Shown piece by piece: positions 33,600-45,555 of a stretch of 64,000 nucleotides of DNA. The translations under genes and the position numbers were made by a program. The stretch's first letter is position 1; every line of letters begins with the position of its first letter. Source of the DNA: Chamaecyparis obtusa (lineage: Eukaryota; Streptophyta; Pinopsida; Cupressales; Cupressaceae); the NCBI GenBank assembly GCA_027943335.1, contig BSBK01005652.1, positions 1,122,001 to 1,186,000 on the forward strand, given 5' to 3'. Below the pieces are notes generated by a model. It was not told the DNA's origin. It did no database searches and worked only from the letters and a program-made list of their open reading frames with translations.

Positions 33600-36414
33600 A
33601 ATGCCAAAAATGTATACTCACAGCTTGTCAAAAATGTTCTAGTGGGTTTTCTTAAGGTTGGCCAAGAGGTTTTCCCATTCCTCTTTTAGACACTCTAGAG
33701 CAATTTTTTCTAGGCATACCTAGGCATGCATATCAAAAATATGATCTACAACTGATAGTTCAGGGGTGGAAACTAAATCCTTTTCCTTTTTAATATTTCT
33801 TTGCATCACCTCTATGTGTAGTAATAACTCAGCCTAGAGCTTAGTTATTTCATCCTTTATTTTGTCATCTTTGCTTCTCAATTCATTTCTTAACCTTTGT
33901 ATATGTTTAACCTTTGAATAATGCAATTTGAATGCATGGGGTTTTCTTATCAATATTTGAGCACTTTTCTATAAGTCTTCATCTAATTTCTTTAACTTTG
34001 CATTGATTTCTGTAGTAAATAATTCTAAGGTGCTAAGCTTCTTTAAAATAGTAGGGATCTTTTGAATAATACCTTCTATATTAGTTACTATTTGAGATAA
34101 TTTTACCTTATGAATTACCACTACTTGGATGATCTTTTCATTGATCTTGTACTAAATCTTTGTCTCATCTCTCTCCTCAATCTTCTTCTCTACATCGATT
34201 GTAGGAGAAATAATGTGCTCGGTAAGTATTGCAAGTTGGCCAATGATGATAATATTCTAATCAACATTGACATCTGGGACAACTTGCATCAATATTTCTC
34301 TCACATCCTCTAGCACCTATTTTTATTTTCTTTATTGTCTCAGCTTCTCATGAGCTTCTTTTCAAGTGTAGAGTTCTCCATACTTCCATAGAGATTTTGG
34401 GTCCAAAGTTCTTGGGTCACATGCATGTATCTCTATCACTTCATTGAGTGTAACCAGACCTTTTCCATGTTTATTCTTCTTCTTTTCCTATTTTCTCAAT
34501 GTTAGGAATTGACCATAGGGAACTAGAGCCTTTTTCTTTAGATTTGACTTTTGTTGCTCGGTTGATACACTTTCTTCTTTGTCCTTCCCTTTTCCGATTC
34601 CCTTAGTGTGAGGTCCTAGGGCTTGTGGACTAGTGCCTATAGTAGAATCATCTACTTTGTTTTCATCTTGGCATCCTTTATCATCTTCCTATGTGTGTGT
34701 AGTCTCTTTTTCTTCTTCTTCACCATTGTCTTTAGTAGTATCCATTTCTTTCTTGGGTGGTGTGTCCTTAGTTTGTTTCTTAGTAGCTATATCAACTGCT
34801 TGTACTAAGATCGGTAAATTATCTAGTATTAGTGCTCTAGCTACCTTGATAGATTGATCTTCTTCTTTGTTTTCAGTAGCAGTAGGGATATCTTCATCAT
34901 CTTTAGCTTGATCATCGAGGTCTCCTTTTGTGATTTCTTCTATCAATACTTCTTCCCCAGTTATTTTTAACATCTATAGAGTGTCTTCTTTTTTAGTTTG
35001 TGCAACAGGAAAAAATATTTAGCATAAGTATTATCTTCTGGCTTCTCAGTGTATGAGATGTGTATAGGCTCTGTAACTGGCCTTTGTGTTGTAACAACAT
35101 TTTCATCTATTTTTACACCTTTTCCTCTTCCTATTATACTTTTTTTGGTGATAACTGCAAGTGCATTTTCTCGGCTTCAACTCTTGATTTTAGAATTTTA
35201 GTCCATATCTCCTTTCTTTCTTTATCAACCTCTTGAATTTTTCCTTGTAGAATATTTAGTTCTCTCCCTTTCATTAAAAATTTATTGTCATATTGTTTCA
35301 TTATGTCTTCAATCTCTTGAATAGATAAATTTGGTATTGCCAAAATCAGAGATCTTTCTCTCATTTTCTTCTTAATGTTCTGTGCATAAGTCCACCTTGC
35401 TAAAACTTTTTCATACAATTATTGTGGAATAATACTTGAGAATTCAACTGGCACTCATTTGAAATTAATCATCATGTTGATGATATCCTCTTCCAGTTTT
35501 TCTTGATCCTCTTTATTAATGTTAGGATATCTCATCATTTTAGGATGACCTAGTCCTCCTCTTTCTTTTATGCCTTTTGCAAGCTCATCAATTGACTGTG
35601 CTTTATTAACTACTACTATAAATTGAATTTTTTCTTCATCTTGTGAGTCTACATCATCTTTATTTCTTATTAATTTCATTCTCTTGTTTGGTTTAGGAAC
35701 CTCGGTAGAAGCTTGTGTACCTCTTTTCTTTTGATAGGTCTTTGTCTATGCAGGCCTTGTGATTTTTGAAACTCCTCTTCTTTGAGGTGGGGAAACACCT
35801 GTAGTGGACCTTGTCCTTTCCCGTGTAGGAGTATCATCTCATTTCCTCTTTCCTTTCATTTCCTTTGGTGGCTCTGCCTATATTTCCTTTTCTGACTCGA
35901 TCCTATTCCTCAGTTGCCTCTTCAAATGACTTCTCTTCTTATTCCTCTTGAAATTGTTTTTCAAGTGTGCCTATCATTTTCTTTGATTTCCTTCCCAATT
36001 TAGCTCTAACTAAATTTATTTTTATTCTTTATTTTGTTTCTTCATAAGTGCCAAATCTTGTTGCACCTCTATCCTTAGGCTCGCCAGAAGTGTCTTTATT
36101 GACCTAGTGGCTTGGTCAATGTATACTTCATATGCCATTAGAGGAAGGCATGCAGTACTCAGTTCAACTACCTTTACTAGGGTGGTGTCAGTGTCCACAA
36201 GGAAACATATTTCATCTTTGTACTTCTCAACTAATTGTGTCAAAATTCTACTCCTTTTATGCATTATGTCCTTAAATTTTCCAAAGTATTCATCCATGTC
36301 TGGCTCAAAATTCTTGCCCAGACTACTTATAAATTCACCGATTTGAATAATAACTAGCTTATTTACATCCCACTCTACATTACTGATCAAGGGAAATGAG
36401 TTCTGGAAGTAGAA
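33600..36414 (-). pseudogene. Element G: decayed homologue of the F second ORF
   Basis: The minus strand translates with many stops into a relative of the F second ORF. ILTQLVEKYKDEICFLVD (near 36,195-36,250) matches F residues 311-328 (IPQKLVEDYKDDICFMVD), preceded by a GKNFEPDMDEYFGKFKD block matching F GENFESVMDNYFESFKE. Open pieces at 36,022-36,390, 35,455-35,679, 35,134-35,418 and 34,689-34,973 cover the middle and coiled-coil parts. The C-terminus ends LKEEWENLLANLKK, like F and E. The N-terminal part is missing: element E's LTR starts at 36,420, so it should lie right of E. Confidence 0.75.
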
Positions 36415-36419
36415 AAATA

Positions 36420-37479
36420 TGTTAGAAATAGGGAATACTAAGAGGGGGGGTGAATCAATATTCTACAAACTTTTACTTTTGCCCAATTATGGATATAACA
36501 GATTAAATTGATACTTGCATAATAAAGTAAACTAAAGAACATGCATAATAGTAAAGAAAATGAACTCATAACACATTATTTGTTCTTGAGGAAACCCTGG
36601 CTAAGGGAAAACCCTAGTGGGGATGATACCCACAAAGATCCACTAATCAAAAGTATCATGTTAAGGATGTTGACCCTGTTAGGAGTCTGTTACATATACA
36701 TAATGTCTTAGTCCTGATTAAGGGACTCTAGGCATTGTTAGAAGCCTCAACCCTGCTAAGAGTTGGTAGTACAAATTCAAATGATTACAAGATGAGCCCA
36801 CTGCCCAAACATGTAATGTACAATAATTCCTAATTAGAAAAATAGGGCAAGTTACATAACCTTATACTGCTTGCTTGAATTTCACAGCTTCACATCAATA
36901 TCTTTCACATACATATGTTCATCTATACTTTCATACATACATATATCTTCTTCTCGTTACATATGTCTTACATTTATACAAGTTATTAGGAATAGTAACT
37001 TTTATAGTCGGCTTTAATAAACATAAAGAACTTTACAAAATACATTTTAACATGTGTTGCCCAAGGGTTAACATCTAGGATATCATCCCTTTATATGATT
37101 AAGCCATTATTTTGATAAACAAAATAATCCCTTAACAATTTACCAATTCTATCTTCTTCTCTGTGCAATTGGCTTCAGCTCTGTCTTTGGCAATACTGTA
37201 ATAACTTCTTTCGTACATGTCATAAAAACTTTCTCTCTTAGATGAGTCTTCAATACACATCATAGTATCCATGTTCAAGTGTGCAAGCACTGAACTTATT
37301 TCTATCAATGCCACCAATTAAAATTATCTCCGATTACACTGGGAAAAATGTTGCTTACACTTAGACAATTTTGTTGTGCGCTCTGTCATACTTTCTGTCT
37401 ATCATATATAGTCTTCACATAGATCATATATTTCCATAATGACAACATCTAGATATATAACTCAGCTAAATTTCTAACA
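36420..37479 (-). repeat. Element E: 3' LTR
   Basis: On the plus strand it starts TGTTAGAAATAGG and ends AAATTTCTAACA, about 1,060 bp. U5 carries GAGGGGGGGTGAATC (36,451-36,465), and the conserved hairpin is GTGGGGATGATACCCAC (36,617-36,633). The minus-strand polypurine tract AAAGGGGGAGAT abuts it at 37,480-37,491. The left flank AAATA (36,415-36,419) should recur beyond the window's right edge. Confidence 0.85.
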
Positions 37480-37748
37480 ATCTCCCCCTTTGTCATTGGT
37501 GGCAACATATGAGAAAATTGGCCAAGTCTCAAAATTTCAAAACTCAAAAATTGTGGCCATAGAAAAAATTATATCTTCACTATCCTTATAACTCCATATA
37601 TCTTATCTATGCTCCCCCTAGGAATATACTTCCTTATCATATATATATATATATATATCAATTTTATTCTATCACTCCCCCTTTGACAACAATGACAAAA
37701 AAAGGGTGTCAAAATTGTGATCTCAAAATTGTTTACTTGTATTCAAAA
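37480..37748 (-). other. Element E: 3' UTR with clustered polypurine tracts
   Basis: On the minus strand CAAAGGGGGAGTG (near 37,685), TAGGGGGAGC (near 37,618) and ACAAAGGGGGAGAT (37,480-37,493) occur in about 210 bp. A (TA)n run of about ten units lies near 37,638-37,658. No coding sequence was seen. Confidence 0.75.
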
Positions 37749-38824
37749 TTACAGAGCTAGTAGGCTTGCAACACAATCTACAAAGTTCACTTTTATGCTC
37801 TCTATTTCTTTCTCCCATGCCTTCTTAATGATGTCTGCAACTCTGAGTAGTGCACATAAACCATAACATGTGATCTCACATGCATGAAGGTTTGCAAAAT
37901 TGAACTTCTCATAAGATGTCTTAGATGAAAGACATTCTTCCAACTATCCTTCAAAGATACTTATCTTGATTGAAATTTGCTCTTTTAGAAGAGAGAATCT
38001 TCTCAATTTACTATCTTTTTCATCATTAAGAATCCTTATATCATCTTTCAATTTTTTGATTATTTTCTCAATATCTAGTATCTTTACATTAGGGCTAGCT
38101 AACAGATTTACCTTTGTTTGAATTTTAGTCTCCTTTGCCCTAATATTCTCAGTCACTTTTGATACATGATTGTCTATATTTGTACACTGTATATACAAAG
38201 CTTTTCCTCCTCCCAAATTCCTTCTCAAGTCTTTTATACACACATCCAAATTATTGATATCATTTCTAATATTTTCACTTATATCAAGAAACATTTTAGC
38301 ATCATAGGCTATCTGAGCCTTCACTATAGCTATATCTAACAAATTAGTGAATTCACTGTCAAATGTATTCATCACTTCTCTGGCTTTTATATGTGGATCT
38401 GCCTTTGTTATTTGATTAGTCACAACACTCTGCAACTTCTCTTTTACTTCCTACAATAATCCTTCAAGGATTTTCACCTTCTTATTCTTTCCAATTATCT
38501 TGTTTAGGGATGAATTCAACTCCATTTGATCATCATCATCAACTTATTTTCCAATATTAGCAAAAATTGATTCAATCTATGTTTTCTTTGTTGCAATCTC
38601 AAGGATAGGAATAATTTACACTTTTCTTGGTGTTTCTTTATGTCCTTGAATCTTTGTATTTACTTGATTTTCTGATTGTTTTTCTTCTTCTTTCCTTGTT
38701 TCCTTCCTTTATTCTTCAATTGATTTGTCATATTCTTCTAGAGCCGAATTGTCAACAATGTTCTCTAGGTTACTAAAAGGGTTATCATCACAATCTAGTA
38801 TGATATTAGTTCCTTCCACATTCA
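37749..38824 (-). pseudogene. Element E: second ORF, C-terminal part
   Basis: Open pieces 37,749-37,943 and 37,944-38,435 share one phase and are separated by a single stop. They are long helical or coiled-coil segments (IRNDINNLDVCIKDLRRN, KKLKDDIRILNDEKDSKL) ending IIKKAWEKEIESIKVNF, which aligns in position with the F and G C-termini. Upstream to 38,824 the frame has several stops (NPFSNLENIVDNSALEEY). Copia B follows, and the ORF continues at 52,847. Confidence 0.7.
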
Positions 38825-39759
38825 TGTTAAGAATGAATCCAAAGTAATTTGGCAGTCATTCTGTAGCATTTTTTGTTGCATTCATGACTTGTATTGTCAT
38901 TGATGTCAACACAGTGATATTCTGGATATCAGTAGGAAAGTAGGTACAATTTTGTTTTGCACACATGTTGTATTGTAGATTGGCTTTTATGCAGTTGATG
39001 GTATGTTCTTTGGTTTTTTATTAACCTATGATTAACAATGCAAAAAGAAATTCATTCATTCATGAGAGTTATGAGCATTTTGGTGAAAGCAATGTTTAGA
39101 CAGTGTTTCTGTGAAGCGATTTTTAGAAATCAGAGGATATCTCTTAGCTGGGATGGAATCTAATTTTGTGTAGTTAAAGAGATGTTGGAGACTCATTAAT
39201 GATGCTATGGTTCATAGCACAAACTTTGAAGATATGTTTGGAGAAAGTTACAGTATCTGGAAGCCGACAGTTTTATGTGAATTTTGTGTGTAGCATGTAG
39301 AAATTATTATTTTGTAATTGAGGACTGACTCATTTGTAATTATTTGAGTTTGGTATATAAGAAGGAATGTTTTCCTTGTTGCAATATGTATTGTGAAGGT
39401 TGAGATGCGAATATATGCATGAAGTGAAGAAAAGAGCTAATTTAGTGATGAAGGAAGACTTGTGAGTACAGAGATCTAGAATTGTGATCTTGTGTAGCAG
39501 AGAGTGCGGTTTTGGCATAGTGTGAAGAAGGTAATATATTTCATATTATTCTATTGAATAATTCTAAGATCTTTTGGACAGAGGGTTCAGAGGTCTTTCC
39601 TTGAAGCTGTTTGGGCAGTGGGTCCTTCTGTCTTCCATAAACTCTTAACCCGGTTAGAATCTTTTAATAAGGATTCAAAATCTCCTAACAGGGATTTATA
39701 TGTACTGAATGTATTGCATGAGACTCCTAATAGGGTCCATCCTCTAACAAGGAACTTTC
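38825..39759 (+). repeat. Copia B: 5' LTR, first part
   Basis: It aligns with the start of the 3' LTR and with the solo LTR at 55,748. It contains the TATA-like GTATATAAGAAGG (39,353-39,365). It is broken by copia C at CTTTC. Confidence 0.92.
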
Positions 39760-40939
39760 TATTGGATACAATATTCTGAAGGAGATTGTTGGAATGATTA
39801 TGTTTTGTCTTTGATATCACACAAATGTCATATCAATTGTCAGCTCAGTTGGTCAGCAAAGCAGTTCCCAGTGTCTACCGAGCTTAGTCATTCAGTAAAG
39901 TAGCTCCCAGTGTCTACCGAGACCTCTCAGGTGTCAAAAGAAAAGTATGGCAAAAAATAGTGTTAACCGAGCTTCCTCGGTTATTGAAGGAAAGTTAGTG
40001 TCTACTAAGTTCACTCGGTCTCCAAAGGATGTTGAAGAATTCACAGTACTTACCAAGTTATCTCGGTCACCAAAGGAAATCTTTTTCAGATTAATGTTTA
40101 CCGACCAAGGTCGGCCTAGTAAAGGATTTTGTCAATTTGAGAAATAAAGTTGGTTTATTCTAGCTGACTGTTGTAATGATTAGTAATGTTTTGTAATAAT
40201 TATTAATGCCGACTTGACAATCTGAATGGTATATATATAGAAGGTCAAGTTGTGAATTATGAGGATTAAGTGAAAAAAAAAAAAAGAATAGTATGAGCGA
40301 ATTTTGAAGGATGATTAGATATCCTTGAAGAGCAGCAGAGATATATTTGATCAGGAAGGATCTAGTGAAGCAGAACAAAGATCTGTAATCAACAATTCAG
40401 TTGCATCACTATTTAGGACACTTCATTGTTACTTTCTTACCATTGTAGCAGTGATTTCAAAATCTCCTAACTGAGTTGGTTTAACAGCCATTTTGTAAAT
40501 CCTCTAACAAGGTGACAGTTCTATTGAATTGTTTCAAGACCTCTTACAAGGCCACTCCTAGCAGGGTGATTAAATCCTCTAATAAGGTCACACCTAACAG
40601 TGTGTTTTGTAACCTTTTATCGAGCTGGCTCCTAACAGGGCATTGCTTCAAAAGAGTGAAAATCAGCAACTAGTTACAATGGTGGTTTTTCCCATATTGG
40701 GTTTCCATGTTAAATCTGGTGTCTCTTATCTTTATGCTATTTTCTTTATTCATGCATGTTAATCACTGATGAATGCTTAAGAACAGTTATAATTAGCACT
40801 CTCTGCAATTACCGAGTTTCAACATTTCTCTGTATGTCGGCAATAAATAATTTAATAGGACATCTAAGGGATCAGTGGTAATATTTTTTGGTAAATTGAT
40901 TCACCCCCCCTCTCAGTTTCTACATCTATATTTCCAACA
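39760..40939 (+). repeat. Copia C: 5' LTR
   Basis: The start reads TATTGGATACA where the 3' LTR has TGTTGGATACA. It contains GGTATATATATAGAAGG (40,228-40,244) as a probable TATA box and several ACCGAG motifs in U3 (near 39,877, 39,916 and 39,966). The end is GATTCACCCCCCCTCTCAG ... TTTCCAACA. Confidence 0.94.
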
Positions 40940-41001
40940 ATTAGTATCAGAGCTTTTGGTGCTTGCAAGAAGGGTTTTAAGGACCTAAGCTAAAGATCAG
41001 G

Positions 41002-44000
41002 ATGTCTTACAAGAGAGAAATTCCAAGGCTTAACAGAGATAACTTTTTAGCATGGCAAGGTCTCATGAGACTTCATCTGGCTTCCATTGGTGATTCAGGA
41101 TGCAAATATATTGATCAAGAATATACTGTTCCTACTAGCACATTAACTGTTGAAGACATTACAAAGAAAAAGAACCATCACACCATGATGATAGATATTG
41201 CATCAGCCCTTAGCTTTGAAGAATTTGATGAGATCAAAGACTGCACAACTACCTATGAAATGTGGAACAAGCTAAAGAAAATTTATGGTGGTGATGACAA
41301 TGTGAAAAGAGCCAAAGAAGAAAGCCTAAGAGGACAATTTGATCAGATGAAGATGAAAGAAGATGAAAACATTACAAAATATGTTGAAAGGATCAAGGTG
41401 AGTGTTAGTGCAATCAGAGCTTCTGGAGGAAAAATTGATGATGAAATTGTTATCAGTAAGGTTCTTAGAACATTGCTTCCTATCTATGCAATACGAGTAT
41501 CTGCTATTCAAGAAAGAAGATGTGAACAAAATCACAATATAACTTTGGATGCCTTAGTTGGAAGATTGACAGCTTTTGAATTGGACAACTATGATAACTA
41601 TGTTCCAACTTCTAAAAATATTGAATCAGCATTGCCAAACTCTCACTTAAGAAGGGCAAGAAAATATAGTCAGAAAGTGAAGAAGAATCAGAGGAAAGTT
41701 CAGACAGTGATCTTGAAGTTATTGAAGCATTACTTGCAAACAAATATACTAGAGGTAGAGGTAAATACAAAGGTAAAACTCCCTTAATATGTTTTTCATG
41801 TGAAGAAATTGGTCATATTGCAGCTAGGTGCCCAAACAAACAAAGCAAAGATAAGAAGAAAGGTCACAAGTACAATGGCAAGAAGAATTTCAAGTCATTC
41901 AAGGATAAAGGTAAGAAAACATGTTTTTTGGCTAAGGATTTTGATGATAGTGAAGAAGAAATTGTCTTCATTGCTGTAAAAGATGAATCTGATGATAATG
42001 AAGATGAGATGGCACTTATCTCTCATATAAGCAAAAATGATACATGGATTATAGATAGTGGATGCTCACATCATATAAATGGTGACAAAACTAAGTTTGA
42101 ACATTTTGAAGACTATGATGGTGGTAGTGTAAGGTTTGGAAACAATGAACCTTGTTGTATAAAAGGAAGAGGATGAATTTCATTAAACAAAGAACTTATA
42201 TGTGATAATACATATTGGGTTGAAGGATTAAAACATAATCTTCTAAGTGTAGCACAACTAATCAACAGTGGACTCAAGGTTGAATTCATGAATCGCAAAG
42301 CAAGACTGCTGAATGACAAAGGAAAACTGATTGGTTCAGGCAAACAAACCAAAGGTAACCTATTTTATCTTGATCTTGGTGAATGCTCATGTTTTATTGC
42401 TCAAATTGAAGAAAGTTGGTTATGGCACAAAAGGTTATGTCATGTAAATTTTGATAATATGGTGAAAATAAGCAAATTCAAGAAAGTAAGAGGTATTCCT
42501 ACTTTGAAGAAACCTAATATTGGTCTATGCAAAAATTGTCAGATTGGTAAAATGGGAAAGACTAGCTTTAAAAGTAAAACCTATCAGTCTGAAGATATTT
42601 TGGATATTGTGCATACTGACTTATGTGGACCTATTGGAATTGAAAGCTATACTAGAGAAAAATTCTTTATTCTCTTTGTTCATGATTACTCTAGAATGAT
42701 GAATGTTATGTATTTAAGAGAAAAGTTAGAAGCATTTGTGAAATTCAAATGGTATTTGGAAAGAGTAGAAAAGGAAACAGGAAAAAGAATGAAGTGCTTG
42801 AGATCAGACAGAGGTGGTGAATTCATCTCCCATGAATTCAATAATTTCTGCATTGAAAGAGGAATCAAAAGACAAGTATCAGCTCCAAGAACACCTGAGC
42901 ATAATGGAATAGCTAAAAGGAGGAACAAATCTATCATGGATTGTGTAAGGACTCTAATGATTGAAAAGAACATTGCTATGAAATACTGGAAGGAAGCTAT
43001 TAGCACTGTAGTTCATACCTTGAACTGAGTACAGTTGAGAAAAGACACATTCAAAACTCCTTATGAGTTATGGTATGGCTATAAACCCAATGTAAGTTAC
43101 CTAAAAGTATTTGGTAGTAAATGTTACATCTTGAAAGAATCTAGAAAAGGCAAACTCAATGCAAAAGGTGATGAAGGAATATTTTTGGGATATTCTTGCA
43201 AAAGTAAGGCATATAAATGTCTAAATTTGTCTACTCATAAAATCATAGAAAGTGCACATGTGAAAGTAGATGAGTTTGCAGAAAAGACTGAAGAAGAAAG
43301 CAAAAGGGAACCAGAGGATTACAGAAGATTTGTTTACATTGAACTTGATACATTACCAAACACATCTGTCAATAAGGAGACTACATCGACCGAGCCCAAT
43401 ATAGTAACCGAGTCACAAGAAATCGAGTCTCAACCTGAAGCTACCGAGGAAATATCTACGGAGCCCGAGCAAACTGAACCTGAAGATGAAATTCAAGAAG
43501 ATGACAATGTAACTCATTCAAGAAGAAAGGAACCTGTATTAGCCAAGTATGTCAGGAAGCATCATACACCAGATCAGATTATTGGAAACAAATCAGATGG
43601 CACTATGACAAGGAATAAACTAAAAGGTACATGTTTACTTGCTGATTTTGAACCTAAAAATGTCAAAGATGCATTGGAAAATGAAAGTTGGATTGAGGCT
43701 ATGAATGAAGAAATAGAGAAAATAGAGAAAAATAAGACATGGACTCTTGTACCTAGGCCTAAAGATAAAAATGTAATTGGGACAAAATGGGTATTCAGAA
43801 ATAAGTTGAATGAAGATGGTCAAGTATCAAGAAACAAAGCAAGATTGGTATGTAAAGGATATTCTCAAGAAGAAGGTATAGATTATGGAGAGACTTTTTC
43901 TCCTATTGCAAGATTAGAAGGTGTAAGGACTCTACTTGCATATGCAGCACATAAAGGATTTAAGGTACATCAGATGGATATAAAATCTACATTTCTCAAT

Positions 44001-45188
44001 GGTATTCTTGATGAAGAAGTCTACATTGAGCAACCTAAAGGTTTTATGGATCCAGACAAAAGGGATATCGTCTGCAAGTTACACAAGGCACTGTATGGTC
44101 TGAAACAAGCCCCTAGAGCATGGTATGAAAGATTACATAACTATCTAACTCAGATTGATTTCAAAAGAGCTAATGACAACAATAATTTATACATCAAAGA
44201 AGGACCAGATAACAAAATTCTTTTGGAAAAAATATTTGTGGATGATACTGTGTTTACAAGGAATGATGATCAATGCAAAGAATTTTCAGAGCAAATGAAC
44301 AAAGAATTTGAAATGTCTATGTTTGGTCAGATAAAATTCTTTGTTGGACTTCAAATTCAGTAGAGCAAGAACGGTATCTACATTACTCAGTCTAAATACA
44401 TCAAGGAAATACTTAAGAAGTTTGGTATGGAAGATTCAAAACCAGATGGTACACCCATGTGTACTAGACTGAAGCTTACCAAAGATGATGATTCAAAAGA
44501 AGTAGATCAGACCTTATACAGATCAATGATTGGACAATTACAGTATGTAGTACATACAAGGCCTGATATTTCCTTAGCAGTTGGTATAGTAGCAATATTT
44601 TCAGCAAAACCTAGAGAAAATCACATGATGGCAATCAAAAGAATCTTGAGGTACTTAAGAGGAACTGAAGATTATGGCTTGTGGTATAAATTTGGAGGCA
44701 ATCTGGACTTAAAAGTGTTTACTGATGCTGATTGGGTAGGAAACATTGATGATAGAAAGAGTACAAGTGGTGGAGCATTTTTTCTTGGCAAAAGGTTGGT
44801 ATCTTGGACCAGTAAAAAGCAGTATTGCACATCCCAATCCACAGCAGAAGCAGAATACATTGCTGCAGCAGTAAACTGCTCTAATATTGTTTAGTTCAAA
44901 TAGTTATTGGAAGGTATGAAAGTTGACATCAAAGAACTAGTTGTTATGTTCTGTGATAATACAAGAGCAATAAATATTTCAAAGAATCCAGTAATGCATT
45001 CCAAAACCAAACGCATTGCTATAAAATATCACTTTGTCAAAGAATTGGTGCAGGACAAGGAAATTAGATTGGAATATGTTCATATAAAAGAACAAATTGT
45101 AGATATCTTCACCAAGCCACTACCTAAGGATGCATTCTTGTATCTAAGAGGTAAGTTAGGGGTCATTCCCCTATCCGAGGCTCACTAA
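41002..45188 (+). pseudogene. Copia C: gag-pol polyprotein
   Basis: The ATG at 41,002 opens a copia gag (261 codons). A frameshift near 41,620-41,640 moves the phase, which then holds to the TAA at 45,188. Domains are: zinc knuckle CFSCEEIGHIAARC (near 41,800); protease WIIDSGCSHH (near 42,047); integrase with WHKRLCHVNF, HTDLCG and RSDRGGEF; a Glu/Thr-rich spacer (43,270-43,510); RT with [35 protein letters not shown] and FVDD in place of the common YVDD; and RNase H with TDADWVG. Stops are TGA at 42,174 and 43,026, and TAG at 44,361, 44,892 and 44,901. It is nearly complete but inactive as it stands. Confidence 0.92.
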
Positions 45189-45555
45189 ATTGAGTTTTAG
45201 TAATGCATCAACCAGAGCATGTTGAAGATCAATCAGTTGATGTAGCATAGTCAAGGAATCATTGCATATGAATTAGTACTTAAGGTACATTGGTATTCAT
45301 TAGAAGTGTGTTATCTTTGGCATGTGTTGTCAAAGAGGGAGAGTTTTCTATCATTATTTCATGAAATTTCTAAGAAAGAGATTTTTTTTTTTTTTAAAAA
45401 AAAGAGGGAGAGTTTTCAGTCAGAGAGAGAAGTTTGTTGATAGAGGGAGATGATAATCAGAATGGAGCTAAGGATATGTTCCTTATTCTATGTTTGCTAT
45501 GAAATTTCATTGTGCTATGACATATTGTGTTGCCATCAATGCCAAAGAGGGAGAT
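45189..45555 (+). other. Copia C: 3' UTR and polypurine tract
   Basis: A non-coding stretch of about 370 bp contains repeated AGAGGGAGAGTTTTC (near 45,336 and 45,405) and ends in AAAGAGGGAGAT beside the 3' LTR. Confidence 0.75.

Noticed and set aside
34110..34857. Plus-strand hydrophobic ORFs in element G
   Set aside because: They mirror a Lys/Glu-rich minus-strand coding remnant. Antisense of such sequence gives Phe/Ser/Leu-rich text.
37638..37658. The (TA)n run as a functional site
   Set aside because: A simple microsatellite in a 3' UTR, with no sign of function.
39320..39380. Possible independent promoter near GTATATAAGAAGG
   Set aside because: It is the LTR's own TATA region of the copia A/B family, present at the same place in the solo LTR.
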